Assembly (NCBI RefSeq): GCF_001613425.1
Contig: NZ_BDCI01000041.1
Coordinates: 62,001 to 126,000 of the forward strand
Length of the DNA: 64,000 nt
Origin: Nocardia vulneris
GTDB taxonomy: Bacteria > Actinomycetota > Actinomycetes > Mycobacteriales > Mycobacteriaceae
Direction of reading: 5' to 3'
Of the stretch, positions 47,232 to 56,663 are shown piece after piece (positions within the stretch are counted from its first letter, which is position 1; each line of letters begins with the position of its first letter). The translations under genes and the position numbers were made by a program. Under the pieces are notes generated by a model, which did no database searches, was not told the origin of the DNA, and saw only the letters and a list, made by a program, of their open reading frames with translations.

Positions 47232-48791
47232 TTAACCGCCCGGCGTCATCTGCGCGCGGAGCCGGCGTTTGTAGATCTTGCCGGAATCGTCGCGCGGGAG
47301 TTCGGACACTATGCGCAGCAGGCTCGGCACCTTGTAGGCGGCCAGTTGCCCGGCGAGCCCCGCGCGCACATCGTCTTCGGTGAGCTTCGTGCCCGGCCGC
47401 GGTAGTACCTGCGCGGCCACCGCTTCGCCGAGATCGCCGGGGTGCGGCACGCCGAACACCGCGACGTCCTCGACCTCGGGGAGGGCCATGATCGCGTTCT
47501 CCACCTCGGCGGGATAGATGTTCACCCCGCCGGAGATGATGATCTCGCTGGAACGTCCGGTGAGATAAAGGAATCCGTCCTCGTCGAGGTAGCCGCGGTC
47601 GCCGACCTCGAAGAAGCCGGGCAGCACGGGGGCCTGGTCGTCGTCGGTGTTGAGGTAGCGGAACTTCGGCCAGTAGTCGGCGCCGCGCACGAAGACCCGC
47701 CCGACCTCGCCCACCGGCAGCGGCGCGCCCGCGTCGTCCACCACCACGGCGGCGGCGCCGTCGCCCGGTCGCCCGACGCTCCCCGGATGGGCCAGCCACT
47801 CCTGCGCCGAAATCCAGGTGATCGTGCCCGCTTCCGCGCACCCGTAGAACTCGAGCACCGCGTCGCCGAACCACTCGATCGCGGCGCGCTTCACGGCGGG
47901 CGGGCACGGCGCGGAGGAGTGGATGAGGTGGGTCAGGCTGGAGACGTCGTAGCGCTTGCGCACCTCTTCGGGCAGCGACAGCAGCCGAGACAGCATGGTG
48001 GGCACCACTTTTGCCTGGGTGATGCGGTGCTCGTGCACGTGGCGCAGGAAGCTTTCGGCATCCCAGCGCGGCATGATCGTGATGTTGGTGCCCATGCGCA
48101 TCGCGAGCATCGCGATCCCGTTCGGGCTGGCGTGATAGAGCGGGCCGGGAATGACGGCCTGCCCGCGCGGCGCGAGGCCCATCCGCTTCGCGGCGCTGCC
48201 CGCGATGGACAGCCACTGGTGCGGTGTCATCCGTTCGCGCAGTACGCCTTTGGGGCGGCCGGTGGTGCCGGAGGTGTAGATCAGGCCGGTGGCGTCGTCG
48301 CGGGCGCCTTCGATCCGGCCCAGCGGCTCGGCCTGCGCGTCGATCCACTGCTCGAGGGTGGGATGCCTGCCGGTCGGCGTCGCCAGGGCCGCGTCGCGGC
48401 CGAGGGCGGCGAGCAACTCGACGGGCATGGCGACCTCGACGAAGGTCGTATCCTCGTGCGGCGCAGCCTGCTCCACGATATCGAGGAACTCGGTGTGCGC
48501 GACGACCAGTCGCGCGCCGCTGTCGCCGAGCACGTGGGCGACCTCGGGCACCTGCCATCGGGTGTTGATCGGCACCGCGTTCGCCCCGCACGCCGAGACC
48601 GCCTGCGACACCTCGAGGAACTCGATGTCGTTGCGCAGCATCAACGCCACCCGGCTCCCCGGCGTCACCCCCGCGTCGACGAGCGCTGCCGCGAGCCGCC
48701 CCGCGCGCTGGTGCGCGTCCGGCTGTGTTCGCACGCGTCCCGCACACGTGATGGTGGGTGTCGACATACTGCTGCCAGAAGCATCCTCCAT
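47232..48791 (-). CDS. AMP-dependent acyl-CoA synthetase, FadD/bile-acid-CoA-ligase-like
   Basis: A 519-residue ANL enzyme with A3 IYTSGTTGRPKG, A5 FYGCAEAG, A7 VGDRGYLDEDGFLYLTGR and the C-terminal catalytic lysine in DSGKIYKRRL. It lacks about 30 residues at the N-terminus compared with typical FadD proteins. It would form an acyl-CoA from a carboxylic acid, and the closest look is to bile-acid/steroid-side-chain ligases. An ATG eight codons later (MSTPTIT) is an alternative start. The bile-acid-type symporter and the HsaA-like gene nearby hint at steroid acid use, without proof. Confidence 0.88.
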   Translation of the reverse strand: MEDASGSSMSTPTITCAGRVRTQPDAHQRAGRLAAALVDAGVTPGSRVALMLRNDIEFLEVSQAVSACGANAVPINTRWQVPEVAHVLGDSGARLVVAHTEFLDIVEQAAPHEDTTFVEVAMPVELLAALGRDAALATPTGRHPTLEQWIDAQAEPLGRIEGARDDATGLIYTSGTTGRPKGVLRERMTPHQWLSIAGSAAKRMGLAPRGQAVIPGPLYHASPNGIAMLAMRMGTNITIMPRWDAESFLRHVHEHRITQAKVVPTMLSRLLSLPEEVRKRYDVSSLTHLIHSSAPCPPAVKRAAIEWFGDAVLEFYGCAEAGTITWISAQEWLAHPGSVGRPGDGAAAVVVDDAGAPLPVGEVGRVFVRGADYWPKFRYLNTDDDQAPVLPGFFEVGDRGYLDEDGFLYLTGRSSEIIISGGVNIYPAEVENAIMALPEVEDVAVFGVPHPGDLGEAVAAQVLPRPGTKLTEDDVRAGLAGQLAAYKVPSLLRIVSELPRDDSGKIYKRRLRAQMTPGG

Positions 48792-48903
48792 GCACCGCAG
48801 TCTGCCATCCGGGCACTACATGACGTCTCATACCCTCGGGATCCGGCCGATATCTGCTGGTCGAGACCGGCTCGGGCGCAGCGGTTCACAGTCGCGAACG
48901 CGG

Positions 48904-50556
48904 TCAGGGCGTTCGGGTGAGGCTGCCCACCATGTCGCCGAGGACGCCGCGGGTGCGATAGGACAGCGACCCGTCCGGCTGTACCGTCAGCTCCGAGGTG
49001 GCGCCTTCGTCGTTGCAGAGCCCGCTGTCCGCGGCGAGTTGCGCGGTGAGGGTGATCTTGTCCGGTTCCACCGCCGTGAGGGTTTCGGTGCGGCCACAGG
49101 TGAGTCCGGCGACCCGGCCCGTGTTGGACGAACTGCCGACCTGATCGCCGAGCACGCCCGCCTGCAACGTCAGGACGATGTCGTAGGTGCCCAGAGTGTC
49201 TTTCGCGACGCCCTTCCACTCGCCGACGTAGTCGCCCGGCAGTTCGGCGCCCGGCTCGCTCGGTGCGTCTGTGGCGGTGGCGTTCGGCTCGTCCGGGCCC
49301 TTGTTGACGTAGGTCGTGATCGCGAACGCGCCGAGCGCCACCGCGAGGCATACCGCGACCGCCGCAGCAACGAGCGCGATGCGGCGACGGGTAGGCCGCC
49401 GGGCAGCGGGTGACGAGGCGGCGACGGCCGACTGGTGAGCGTGGGGGAGTCGTGAGTCGTCCTGCGGCCCATGGGCGTACGTCGGTGGCGGTGGCCCGGG
49501 GTCCGGCGCGCCCTGCCACCAGGAGCGTGCCGTGACCTCCTGTGGCTCGGTGCCCGGACCGCTGGTGACGGTCCGTGCGTTCGGCCCGGTGCCCGGACGC
49601 ACGAGGGTGTCGGCGGTCCGCGCGGTCTCGGTAGCGGGTGCGGCGAGGGAGTGCGGCACGTCGAAGGGGCCCGAATCGAGGTCGAGCAGTTCGACGGCTC
49701 GTCGGCTCACCTCCTCCAGCGCGGGGCCGGGCAGCCAGCCGCCGCGCGCGGGCAAGCCGATGCCGGTCAGTTCCGCGAGGAGTCGCTCGGGGGTCGGGCG
49801 CGCGGCGGGATCCTTGGTGAGGCAGGCCGCGATCAGCGGGCGCAGCCGCTCCGGCACACCCTCGAGATGCGGCTCTTCGTACACCACGCGCCAGAGCATT
49901 TGCACCATTTCGCCGACCCCGAAGGGCCCTTGGCCGGTCGCCGCGAACACCAGCACGCCGCCGAGCGCGAACACGTCGCCCGCGGGGCCGAACGTCGCGC
50001 CCGTCACTTGCTCCGGGCACATGAAGCCGGGGGAGCCGATGACCTTGCCCGTGGTGGTGAGCTTGCTGTCCTCGATCGCGCGCGCGATGCCGAAATCGAT
50101 CACCTTGGGTCCGTCGAGCGCGAGCAGCACGTTGGACGGTTTGAGGTCGCGGTGCACCAGCCCGGCCCCGTGCACCGCGAGCAACGCCTCGGCCAGCCCG
50201 TGCGCGAGCACCAGCAGTGGGTTCTCGGTGAACGGCCCGTACGTCTCGACCGCCTCGGTGAGCGAGAATCCGGCCACGTAGCCGGTGGCCAGCCACGGCG
50301 GGTTCGCGTGCACGTCGGCGTCGAGCACCGGCGCGGTGAACTTGCCGCCGACCCGCCGCGCCGCGGCGACCTCGCGCCCGAACCGCACCCGGAACTCGTT
50401 GTCGCCGACCAGGTCCGGCCGGATCACCTTGACCGCGACGGTGCGGCCGCCGGCGTTGCGGCCCAGATACACCCGGCCCATGCCGCCCGCACCGAGCACG
50501 CCGAGCAGCCGGTACTCACCGATCCGCACAGGATCGTCCGCGTCGAGCGGTCGCAT
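48904..50556 (-). CDS. Transmembrane Ser/Thr protein kinase
   Basis: A 550-residue Hanks-type kinase. Catalytic domain about 12-265: glycine loop GAGGMGRV, Lys43, HRDLKPSN (135-142) and DFG (154-156). A Pro/Thr-rich juxtamembrane linker follows, then one membrane helix (about 393-415) and an extracellular domain of about 130 residues with two cysteines (LTCGRTE, SGLCNDE), probably disulfide-bonded. It lacks PASTA repeats, so it is not PknB. The ligand sensed outside is unknown. Confidence 0.92.
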   Translation of the reverse strand: MRPLDADDPVRIGEYRLLGVLGAGGMGRVYLGRNAGGRTVAVKVIRPDLVGDNEFRVRFGREVAAARRVGGKFTAPVLDADVHANPPWLATGYVAGFSLTEAVETYGPFTENPLLVLAHGLAEALLAVHGAGLVHRDLKPSNVLLALDGPKVIDFGIARAIEDSKLTTTGKVIGSPGFMCPEQVTGATFGPAGDVFALGGVLVFAATGQGPFGVGEMVQMLWRVVYEEPHLEGVPERLRPLIAACLTKDPAARPTPERLLAELTGIGLPARGGWLPGPALEEVSRRAVELLDLDSGPFDVPHSLAAPATETARTADTLVRPGTGPNARTVTSGPGTEPQEVTARSWWQGAPDPGPPPPTYAHGPQDDSRLPHAHQSAVAASSPAARRPTRRRIALVAAAVAVCLAVALGAFAITTYVNKGPDEPNATATDAPSEPGAELPGDYVGEWKGVAKDTLGTYDIVLTLQAGVLGDQVGSSSNTGRVAGLTCGRTETLTAVEPDKITLTAQLAADSGLCNDEGATSELTVQPDGSLSYRTRGVLGDMVGSLTRTP

Positions 50557-50639
50557 CGCGATGCTGTTCCCTTCCAGAGTCGAACAGCGAAAGGCTACCC
50601 ACCCGCGGGCCGGGTGTCCGGGTCAGTTGCGCGGTTTCG

Positions 50640-51530
50640 TTATCCAGTGGTGCTCGGCACCGGGGCCGGTTCGGCCTTGCGCACGTATTTGGCGAGCAGG
50701 TACGCGGCGATCGCGGCGGGGATGTTCATCAGCACGCCGTACACCGCGCCGGGGACGGCCATCGCGTCGTTGTGCAGCACCGAGCCCGCCACGGCGATGG
50801 CGATCGCCCCGTTGTGGATGCCGATCTCCATCGCGGAGGCGATCGCCTGATCCGCGTCCACCTGGAACAGTCGTGGCACGAAATAGCCGACGGCGAGGCT
50901 GAGCACCGCGAACAGCAGGCTCAGCGAGGCGAGCTTGCCGATGTGCTCGGTGAGCGTCTCGAAGTTCTTCGCCACCGCGGCGAGCACCACCAGCGCGAGC
51001 ACCACGATCGAGAGGACCTTGACGTTGCCGCGCATCCGCTGCGACCACGCGGTGAACCGATGATGCACCAGCATGCCGATCGCGACGGGGATCAGCACGA
51101 TCGCGAACACCTGCGCGAACTTGTCCGGCCGCAGCCCGAACGACCCGTCACCGTCCATGAACTGATGGAACGCCAGCGCGACGAGCAGCGGCATGGTGAA
51201 CACCGCCAGCACCGAATTGATCGCGGTGAGCGTGATGTTCAACGCCACGTTGCCGCCGGCGATGTGGCTGAACAGATTGGCCGACGGCCCGCCGGGCGAG
51301 GCCGCGAGCAGCAGCATGCCGACCGCGAGCGCGCCTTCGAGCCGGAACAGATAGATCAGCCCGAAACACACCGCGGGCAGCAGCACCATCTGGCAGACCA
51401 GCGCGATCACCGCCGCCTTCGGATAGCGCAGCACCCTGGCGAAATCGTCCACGGTCAAGGTCAATCCGAGCCCGAACATCACCAGGGCCAGGGCGAGCGG
51501 CAGGAACACCGCGAAAATCGTCGACCCCAT
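50640..51530 (-). CDS. Bile acid:sodium symporter family transporter
   Basis: A 296-residue membrane protein with about nine to ten hydrophobic segments and the SBF (PF01758) landmarks TVDDFARVLRYPKAAVIALVCQ, LLAASPGGPSANLFSHIAGGNVALNITLTAINSVLAV and EIGIHNGAIAIAV. It should be a sodium-coupled symporter for an organic anion such as a bile acid or keto acid; the true substrate is open. Confidence 0.88.
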   Translation of the reverse strand: MGSTIFAVFLPLALALVMFGLGLTLTVDDFARVLRYPKAAVIALVCQMVLLPAVCFGLIYLFRLEGALAVGMLLLAASPGGPSANLFSHIAGGNVALNITLTAINSVLAVFTMPLLVALAFHQFMDGDGSFGLRPDKFAQVFAIVLIPVAIGMLVHHRFTAWSQRMRGNVKVLSIVVLALVVLAAVAKNFETLTEHIGKLASLSLLFAVLSLAVGYFVPRLFQVDADQAIASAMEIGIHNGAIAIAVAGSVLHNDAMAVPGAVYGVLMNIPAAIAAYLLAKYVRKAEPAPVPSTTG

Positions 51531-51622
51531 CCGGATCTCCTCTCCACCGAACGACCGGTCCGAACGCGACCGGCACGGGTGTCGACGTTAACGATCGATG
51601 CGGCGTCCGGCCAACCGGATTC

Positions 51623-52681
51623 TCAGCCCGCGACGGCCTCGCCCGCGTCGGCCGAGCGGCGGGCTTGTTCCAGCACGCGCAACACGGCGACCGCGTCGCG
51701 CGGGTCGACGGGTAGCTCGCCGCCGTCGAGCAGTGCGTCGGCGAGCGCGGTGTAGAAGGCGGGATAGTCGCCCGCGTGGGTAGGTGTGGGCGCGGTATCG
51801 GGCGCGGCGCCGAGCAGGCCCCACTGATCGGGTTCGACTGTGCCCCACGGGGTGCCGTCACCCGGGCGGCGTCCGTCGCGGAGCGCGGCCTCTTGCGGAT
51901 CGAGCCCGTAGGTGACGTACCCGCCGCGCGCGCCGAGCACCCGGAATCGCGGACCCGGTTGCGGCGCAACGGCACTCATCCACAGGTGCGAGCGGACGCC
52001 GCCGGCATGGGTCAGCGCGAGGAAGGCGTCGTCGTCGGTCTGGATGCCCGCGCGGCGCCGATCCAGTTCGCAGTACACCGATTCCGCGGGCCCGAACAAG
52101 GTGAGCGCTTGATCGACGAGATGGCTGCCGAGGTCGAAGAGCAGTCCCGCGCCGTCGGCCGGGCCGCCCAGCTCCCGCCAGCCGCCCTTCGGTGTCGGCC
52201 GCCAGCGCTCGAACCGCGACTCGAACCGCCGCACCGCGCCGAGCGTGCCGGCCTCGACGAGCGCGCGCACCGTCAGGAAATCCCCGTCCCAGCGCCGGTT
52301 CTGGAACACCGTGAGCGGCACCCGCGCCCGCGCCGCGTGCTCCACCAGTGCCTCGGCTTCGGCGGCCGATACCGCGAAGGGTTTGTCGACCACCACCGGC
52401 AGTCCCGCGTCGACGGCCCGGGTGGCCAGGGGCGCGTGCGTCCGGTTGGGCGTGGCGACGACCACCAGATCGAGTTCGCCCGGGTCGGTGAACAGTTCGT
52501 CGGCGGTGGCGAGCACCCGGACGCCCGGGTGTTCCCGCTCGGCCTGCGCGACGCGCTCTGCGGACGAGGTGACCACCGTGGCGACGCGCATCCGTGGTTC
52601 GGCGGCGATCAACGGTGCGTGGAAGACCGATCCGGCCAATCCGTAACCGATCACGGCGACCCGCAGGATGCTTTCGCTCAT
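51623..52681 (-). CDS. Gfo/Idh/MocA family oxidoreductase
   Basis: A 352-residue NAD(P)-dependent sugar or polyol oxidoreductase. N-terminal Rossmann VAVIGYGLAGSVFHAPLI, the conserved VDKPFAVS segment with the catalytic Lys, and a C-terminal alpha/beta domain (DLGSHLVDQAL). The ATG at 52681 starts just before the Rossmann fold; a longer in-frame reading upstream has no family similarity. Substrate unknown. Divergent from the mannitol dehydrogenase-like gene across a long gap. Confidence 0.88.
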   Translation of the reverse strand: MSESILRVAVIGYGLAGSVFHAPLIAAEPRMRVATVVTSSAERVAQAEREHPGVRVLATADELFTDPGELDLVVVATPNRTHAPLATRAVDAGLPVVVDKPFAVSAAEAEALVEHAARARVPLTVFQNRRWDGDFLTVRALVEAGTLGAVRRFESRFERWRPTPKGGWRELGGPADGAGLLFDLGSHLVDQALTLFGPAESVYCELDRRRAGIQTDDDAFLALTHAGGVRSHLWMSAVAPQPGPRFRVLGARGGYVTYGLDPQEAALRDGRRPGDGTPWGTVEPDQWGLLGAAPDTAPTPTHAGDYPAFYTALADALLDGGELPVDPRDAVAVLRVLEQARRSADAGEAVAG

Positions 52682-53323
52682 AGTCCTGAACGCTAGTCGG
52701 TCGGCCGCGGATCTCGGGGCATGCCCGGCGGCGCGCAGGGGACTGCGGTGGCTGCTGCGCGGCACGGCAGACGCCGTGCGGACCGATCCTCGCTCGGCTG
52801 ACCAGCTTCGAGCTACGGTGTGGCGGCAACGTCGAAGCAAACGCGGGTTCGGCGCCCGACGACGCTGTGACCGGTCTCTCGGGTGCGGCCGCGCCGCGTA
52901 GTCGCTTCCATCTGGAACTAACACTGTCAGATCGCTTTTTCGAGGCGTGGCGCGATGGGCATTCGACCGTGGCGTTGTATTCTCCGACAAAAAATCGGCA
53001 ATTATTTGGCAAATCTGAGAACATACTTAAAGGCCGCCGTATCGGGCGAATCGCCATTGCCCGTCGGTGACGTATTTCACTCACGCCGGTCGGCAAATCG
53101 CGTATGTCCGAATTCGCGTGCGGATTCGCCCGCGCTGAAGTGGCACTTTACGGAATTTTTGCAATACCGCAGGTGACCTGCTGCGCCATGCCTTCAGTTA
53201 GCTGGATCACGGATTAGCTGTCGAAATACTGGCAACCCTGATCTAGCGTTTGAAATATCGCTGAGTCAATGGTGATTAGGCGTTATGCCGCTTGCCCCTC
53301 GTATAACCCAACGGAGGCCGCAC
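52682..53323. other. AT-richer intergenic region upstream of the polyol dehydrogenase operon
   Basis: A 642-base gap between divergent genes. From about 52,920 to 53,290 it is much less GC-rich than the coding sequence around it, with A and T runs (near 52,986 and 53,152-53,160). It should hold the promoters of both genes. I see no convincing coding frame and no strong palindrome. GGAGG at 53313-53317 is the ribosome binding site of the next gene. Confidence 0.5.
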
Positions 53324-54880
53324 ATGCGTGTGCCGCTGATTACGGCGAAGAAAACCCGAACCGAAATGAACACCCGGGTACCCGGTCATGTGGTCCCGCG
53401 ACTGTCCGCGGACCTGCTCCATCGGTTGCCCGAGACGGTGGCTCGCCCCGGCTTCGCGCCGCGCAGCCTGACCACCGGCATCCTGCATCTGGGCTGCGGC
53501 TCGTTCCATCGGGCACACCAGGCGCTGGCAACCCAGCACGCGATGAACCAGACCGGCGACGCGCGCTGGGGCATCGCCGCCGTCGCGATCAACCGGCCGA
53601 CGATCGTCGACGCCCTGCGCGCCCAGGACAACCTGTACACGACCCTGCTGCACGAGGACGGGCAGGCCAGGGTGGAGGTGGTGGGCGCGCTCACCGAGAC
53701 CGTGCACGCCCCCTCCGATTCGATCGGCGTGCCGAACCGGATCGCCGATCCCCGGGTCAAGATCGTCACCCTGACCGTCACCGCCAGCGGTTACTGCGTA
53801 TCGCCGGTCACCGGGCGGTTGGAGGCCGACTGTCCGGGTGTGCGCCACGACGTGCGGCACCCGACCCGGCCGATCACCCCGATCGGCATGCTCACCCAGG
53901 GCCTGGAACTGGTGCGTCGTCGCGGCAGCACGCCGCCGGTGGTGATCAGCTGCGACAACCTGTGCGCGAACGGCAGCACGCTGCGCCGTGCCGTGATCGA
54001 CTTCGCACTGCTGCGCGACGATCACCTCGCCGAGTGGATCGCCCGGCACGTCCAGTTCCCGAACAGCGTGGTGGATCGCATCGTGCAACCGACTGCGCCC
54101 ACCGACGCCGCGATCGCGCGCAACTGGCTCGGCGGCATCGATGATCACGCTCCCGTGTCCGCCGAGCCGTTCATGACCTGGACGATCGAGGATTTTGAGG
54201 GCGAACGCCCGCAGTGGGAGCTCGGCGGCGCCCAATTCGTCGCCAACGTCAAGGATTACGAGCTGGCCAAGCTGCGCCTGCTCAACGGCACGCATATGCT
54301 GCTCGCCTACCTGGGCGGCGTCGCGGGCCACCGCACCATCGCCGAGGCGACGGCCGATCCGGCGCTCGCCGCGCTGGCCAGGCAGTTCATGCTGGACGAG
54401 CAGGGGCCGACGCTGGCCCTGCCCGGCCCCGAGCTGCACCGGACCGTGGACGACCTGATGCGCCGCTTCCGCAATCCGGCCATCGTCCAGGACATGACCC
54501 GGATTGGCCGCAACGGCTCGGACAAGATGATCCCGCGGGTCGTCGACGCCCTGCGGGACAACATCGCCGCGGGCCGGCCCACTCCGGGCGCGAACCTGCT
54601 GATCGCCGCCTGGATCCGGTGGTTCACCGCGAGCCACCACCCGGACGCCGTGATGGAGCTGATCGATCCCCGGGCGGACTCGCTCACCGAGCTGGTCGAC
54701 GCCGATCCGCATCGCTGTGCGCAGGCGTTCTTGCAGCGCACCGATATTTTCGGCACGCTGCCGGAAGCGCAGCGGGTGCAGCGTCAGGTCGGCGACGCCC
54801 TGGCGGACCTGACGCGCGACGGTGTGGACGCAGCGGTACGGCGCAGGCTCGCGCCGGAATGGGAAGGGAGCAACAGGTGA
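53324..54880 (+). CDS. Mannitol dehydrogenase family polyol dehydrogenase
   Basis: A 518-residue long-chain secondary alcohol dehydrogenase (mannitol dehydrogenase/fructuronate reductase family). N-terminal nucleotide-binding motif LGCGSFHRAHQA and the catalytic segment KLRLLNGTHMLLAYLG, with the family's Lys/Asn/His. The ATG at 53324 has GGAGG six bases upstream, better than an in-frame ATG 39 bases before it. It would oxidise mannitol, arabinitol or a similar polyol to a ketose. Its stop overlaps the HAD phosphatase start (GTGA), so the two act together. Confidence 0.92.
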   Translation: MRVPLITAKKTRTEMNTRVPGHVVPRLSADLLHRLPETVARPGFAPRSLTTGILHLGCGSFHRAHQALATQHAMNQTGDARWGIAAVAINRPTIVDALRAQDNLYTTLLHEDGQARVEVVGALTETVHAPSDSIGVPNRIADPRVKIVTLTVTASGYCVSPVTGRLEADCPGVRHDVRHPTRPITPIGMLTQGLELVRRRGSTPPVVISCDNLCANGSTLRRAVIDFALLRDDHLAEWIARHVQFPNSVVDRIVQPTAPTDAAIARNWLGGIDDHAPVSAEPFMTWTIEDFEGERPQWELGGAQFVANVKDYELAKLRLLNGTHMLLAYLGGVAGHRTIAEATADPALAALARQFMLDEQGPTLALPGPELHRTVDDLMRRFRNPAIVQDMTRIGRNGSDKMIPRVVDALRDNIAAGRPTPGANLLIAAWIRWFTASHHPDAVMELIDPRADSLTELVDADPHRCAQAFLQRTDIFGTLPEAQRVQRQVGDALADLTRDGVDAAVRRRLAPEWEGSNR

Positions 54881-55569
54881 ACGCCGAAAATCCGGTGCGC
54901 GCAGTCGTCTTCGATATGGACGGTCTGCTGATCGATTCGGAGAGCCTGGCGATGGAGTCGCTGGTGAGCGCGGGCGCGGAACTCGGCTACGACATGCCGA
55001 TCGAGTTCTGCCGCAGCATGATCGGCGTGCCCGCCGATCGCTGCCGCACCCTCGCCGCGGCCGCCTACGGACGGGGCTTTCCGCTGGCGGAGTACTTCGA
55101 TCTGCACGAAGTGCACCTGCGTCAGCTGGTCGACAGCGGCCGGCTGGCCACCAAGCCCGGCGCCCTCGCGCTGCTCGACGCGCTGGAGGCGCAGGGTATT
55201 CCGAAGGCGATCGCCACCTCCTCGTCCCGGGACCGGGCCGACCATCACCTGCAACTCGCGGGCATCGCCGACCGCTTCGACGCGGTGGTGACCCGGCAGG
55301 ACGTGACCAAGGGCAAGCCTGATCCCGAGCCCTACCTGAAGGCCATGGCCGCACTCGACGGTGACGTGGAAACCACACTGGCGCTGGAAGATTCGACCAA
55401 CGGTATCCGAGCGGCCGTCGCGGCCGGGCTGCGCTGCATCCTGGTCCCGGACCTGGTGCAGCCGACGGAGGAGTCGCGGCGCATCGCGCACCGGCTCTAC
55501 CCGGACCTGAACCGGGTCATCGAGTACGTCGCGGCGGTGAACGCCGCAACCACCGCCAAGACCGCCTAG
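54877..55569 (+). CDS. HAD family hydrolase, beta-phosphoglucomutase/sugar phosphatase-like
   Basis: A 230-residue HAD subfamily IA protein: motif I FDMDGLLIDSE with the nucleophile Asp, motif II ATSSSRDRA, and motif III/IV KGKPDPEPYLKAM and ALEDSTNGIRAA. Likely a sugar-phosphate phosphatase or phosphomutase. GTG start overlapping the polyol dehydrogenase stop, with AAGGGAG upstream, so it is translationally coupled and probably works on a metabolite of the same polyol pathway. Confidence 0.9.
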   Translation: MNAENPVRAVVFDMDGLLIDSESLAMESLVSAGAELGYDMPIEFCRSMIGVPADRCRTLAAAAYGRGFPLAEYFDLHEVHLRQLVDSGRLATKPGALALLDALEAQGIPKAIATSSSRDRADHHLQLAGIADRFDAVVTRQDVTKGKPDPEPYLKAMAALDGDVETTLALEDSTNGIRAAVAAGLRCILVPDLVQPTEESRRIAHRLYPDLNRVIEYVAAVNAATTAKTA

Positions 55570-55590
55570 CGCGGGTGCGCGCCACGGTAA

Positions 55591-55615
55591 CGGGCCGGCC
55601 GTCGGGGGCGGCCCG
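55591..55615 (+). terminator. Possible hairpin terminator after the HAD gene
   Basis: CGGGCCG (55591-55597) and CGGCCCG (55609-55615) can pair across an 11-base loop, 22 bases after the stop. Weak because the whole region is GC-rich. Confidence 0.35.
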
Positions 55616-55700
55616 CCCGCGGTGATCGACATCGCCGGCCGGATGGGCGAGACTGTGCACTGCTCGCTCGAACCTGTCGGTGGACCCGAGAAGGATTTCC

Positions 55701-56243
55701 GTGGTGCGGATTGCTCGACCTGTGCTCGTCGCCTGTGCTGTGCTCCTGCTCGGGTGCGCCGGGTGTGCGGGGGATCGGCAGCCGGAGGCGGCCGGGCCGC
55801 ACGAACATTCGGCCGTACCCACCACCTCGACCACGCCGGTCCGCTGCGGTATCGACCTGTCGGCGCAGGTGATCCAGTCCGCGCTCGCCACGCTGCCGGT
55901 CGAGCCGGCCACGCAGGCGCCGTGGTCCGCCGACGCGCGCGGTTTCCAAGGGAACTTCGATCCGTGCGCCACCCTGTCGACGGTCATCGTCACGGTCGAA
56001 GGCGCCACCGGCAGTTCGCCGAATCACGCGTTGCTGTTCCACAAGGGGGCCTACCTCGGCACCGCGACGCCGCGGGCGTACGGTTTCACCGCACTCGATG
56101 TCGACCGGACCACCGACGACACGGTCGGCCTGCTCTATCGCACGCCGGGCAGCTGCAACGCGTGCGACGACGGCACCGTCACCCACGTCCAATTCCGCTG
56201 GGACGGTAGCAAAGTCGCGATGATCGGCGCGCCGCCGAAGTAG
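55701..56243 (+). CDS. LppP/LprE-type lipoprotein
   Basis: A 180-residue predicted lipoprotein: basic start, hydrophobic run and lipobox LLGC (or CAGC three residues later). The mature part carries GFQGNFDPCATLSTVIVTVEGATGSSPNH and LLFHKGAYLGTAT, the pattern of the LppP/LprE family of mycobacterial and nocardial cell-envelope lipoproteins. GTG start at 55701 with AAGGA upstream; GTG at 55704 is equally possible. Function unknown. It converges on the HxlR gene. Confidence 0.82.
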   Translation: MVRIARPVLVACAVLLLGCAGCAGDRQPEAAGPHEHSAVPTTSTTPVRCGIDLSAQVIQSALATLPVEPATQAPWSADARGFQGNFDPCATLSTVIVTVEGATGSSPNHALLFHKGAYLGTATPRAYGFTALDVDRTTDDTVGLLYRTPGSCNACDDGTVTHVQFRWDGSKVAMIGAPPK

Positions 56244-56249
56244 CTGTCC

Positions 56250-56603
56250 CTAGTCCGCCCAGCGCTGCACCCACACCTGCAGCGGCGCGAGGGCGGCCAG
56301 CAGGTCGGTCCCGTCGGGACTCAGCTGATAGCCGTCCGGCTCGGCGGCGACGACCCGGGCCTCGCGTAATTCCCGCAACCGATCGTTGAGCACGCTGGCG
56401 GAGATGCCGCCGCAGCGGGCCTGCAATTCGCGAAACGTCACAGCTCGGCCGTCGCGTAGTTCCCACAGCACCCGCAGCGCCCAGCGTCGGCCGAGCAGAT
56501 CCAGCAGCACCATGATCGGGCGCCCGGACTGCGAACCGCGTACCGGGTGTCCGACCGCCGGACCCTTGTTCGCTTCGGAATCCGAAGCTACCATCTGCAC
56601 CAT
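56250..56603 (-). CDS. HxlR family transcriptional regulator
   Basis: A 117-residue winged-helix regulator with the HxlR pattern RPIMVLLDLLGRRWALRVLWELRDG, FRELQARCGGISASVLNDRLRELREARVV and a C-terminal wing YQLSPDGTDLLAALAPLQVWVQRW. Cys in the recognition region may be redox-active, as in some HxlR proteins. The start could also be the ATG at 56594. It is divergent from a carboxymuconolactone decarboxylase-like gene, and two palindromes lie at and inside its 5' end. Confidence 0.88.
   Translation of the reverse strand: MVQMVASDSEANKGPAVGHPVRGSQSGRPIMVLLDLLGRRWALRVLWELRDGRAVTFRELQARCGGISASVLNDRLRELREARVVAAEPDGYQLSPDGTDLLAALAPLQVWVQRWAD
56572..56588. promoter_or_regulatory. 17-bp perfect palindrome at the 5' end of the HxlR gene
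   Basis: GCTTCGGA (56572-56579), a central A, and TCCGAAGC (56581-56588). It lies within the first codons of the regulator gene, a position where bound repressor would block elongation; it may be one of two HxlR binding sites. Confidence 0.45.
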
Positions 56604-56628
56604 CCTTGCTCTGTTTTTCGAAGCAAGG
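56604..56628. promoter_or_regulatory. Inverted repeat in the HxlR-CMD divergent promoter
   Basis: CCTTGCT (56604-56610) and AGCAAGG (56622-56628) with an 11-base T-rich spacer, in the 60-base gap between the divergent starts. Candidate HxlR operator. Confidence 0.5.
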
Positions 56629-56663
56629 GTACTCCGTCCGTCTGGCATTCGTGAGGATCCGCC

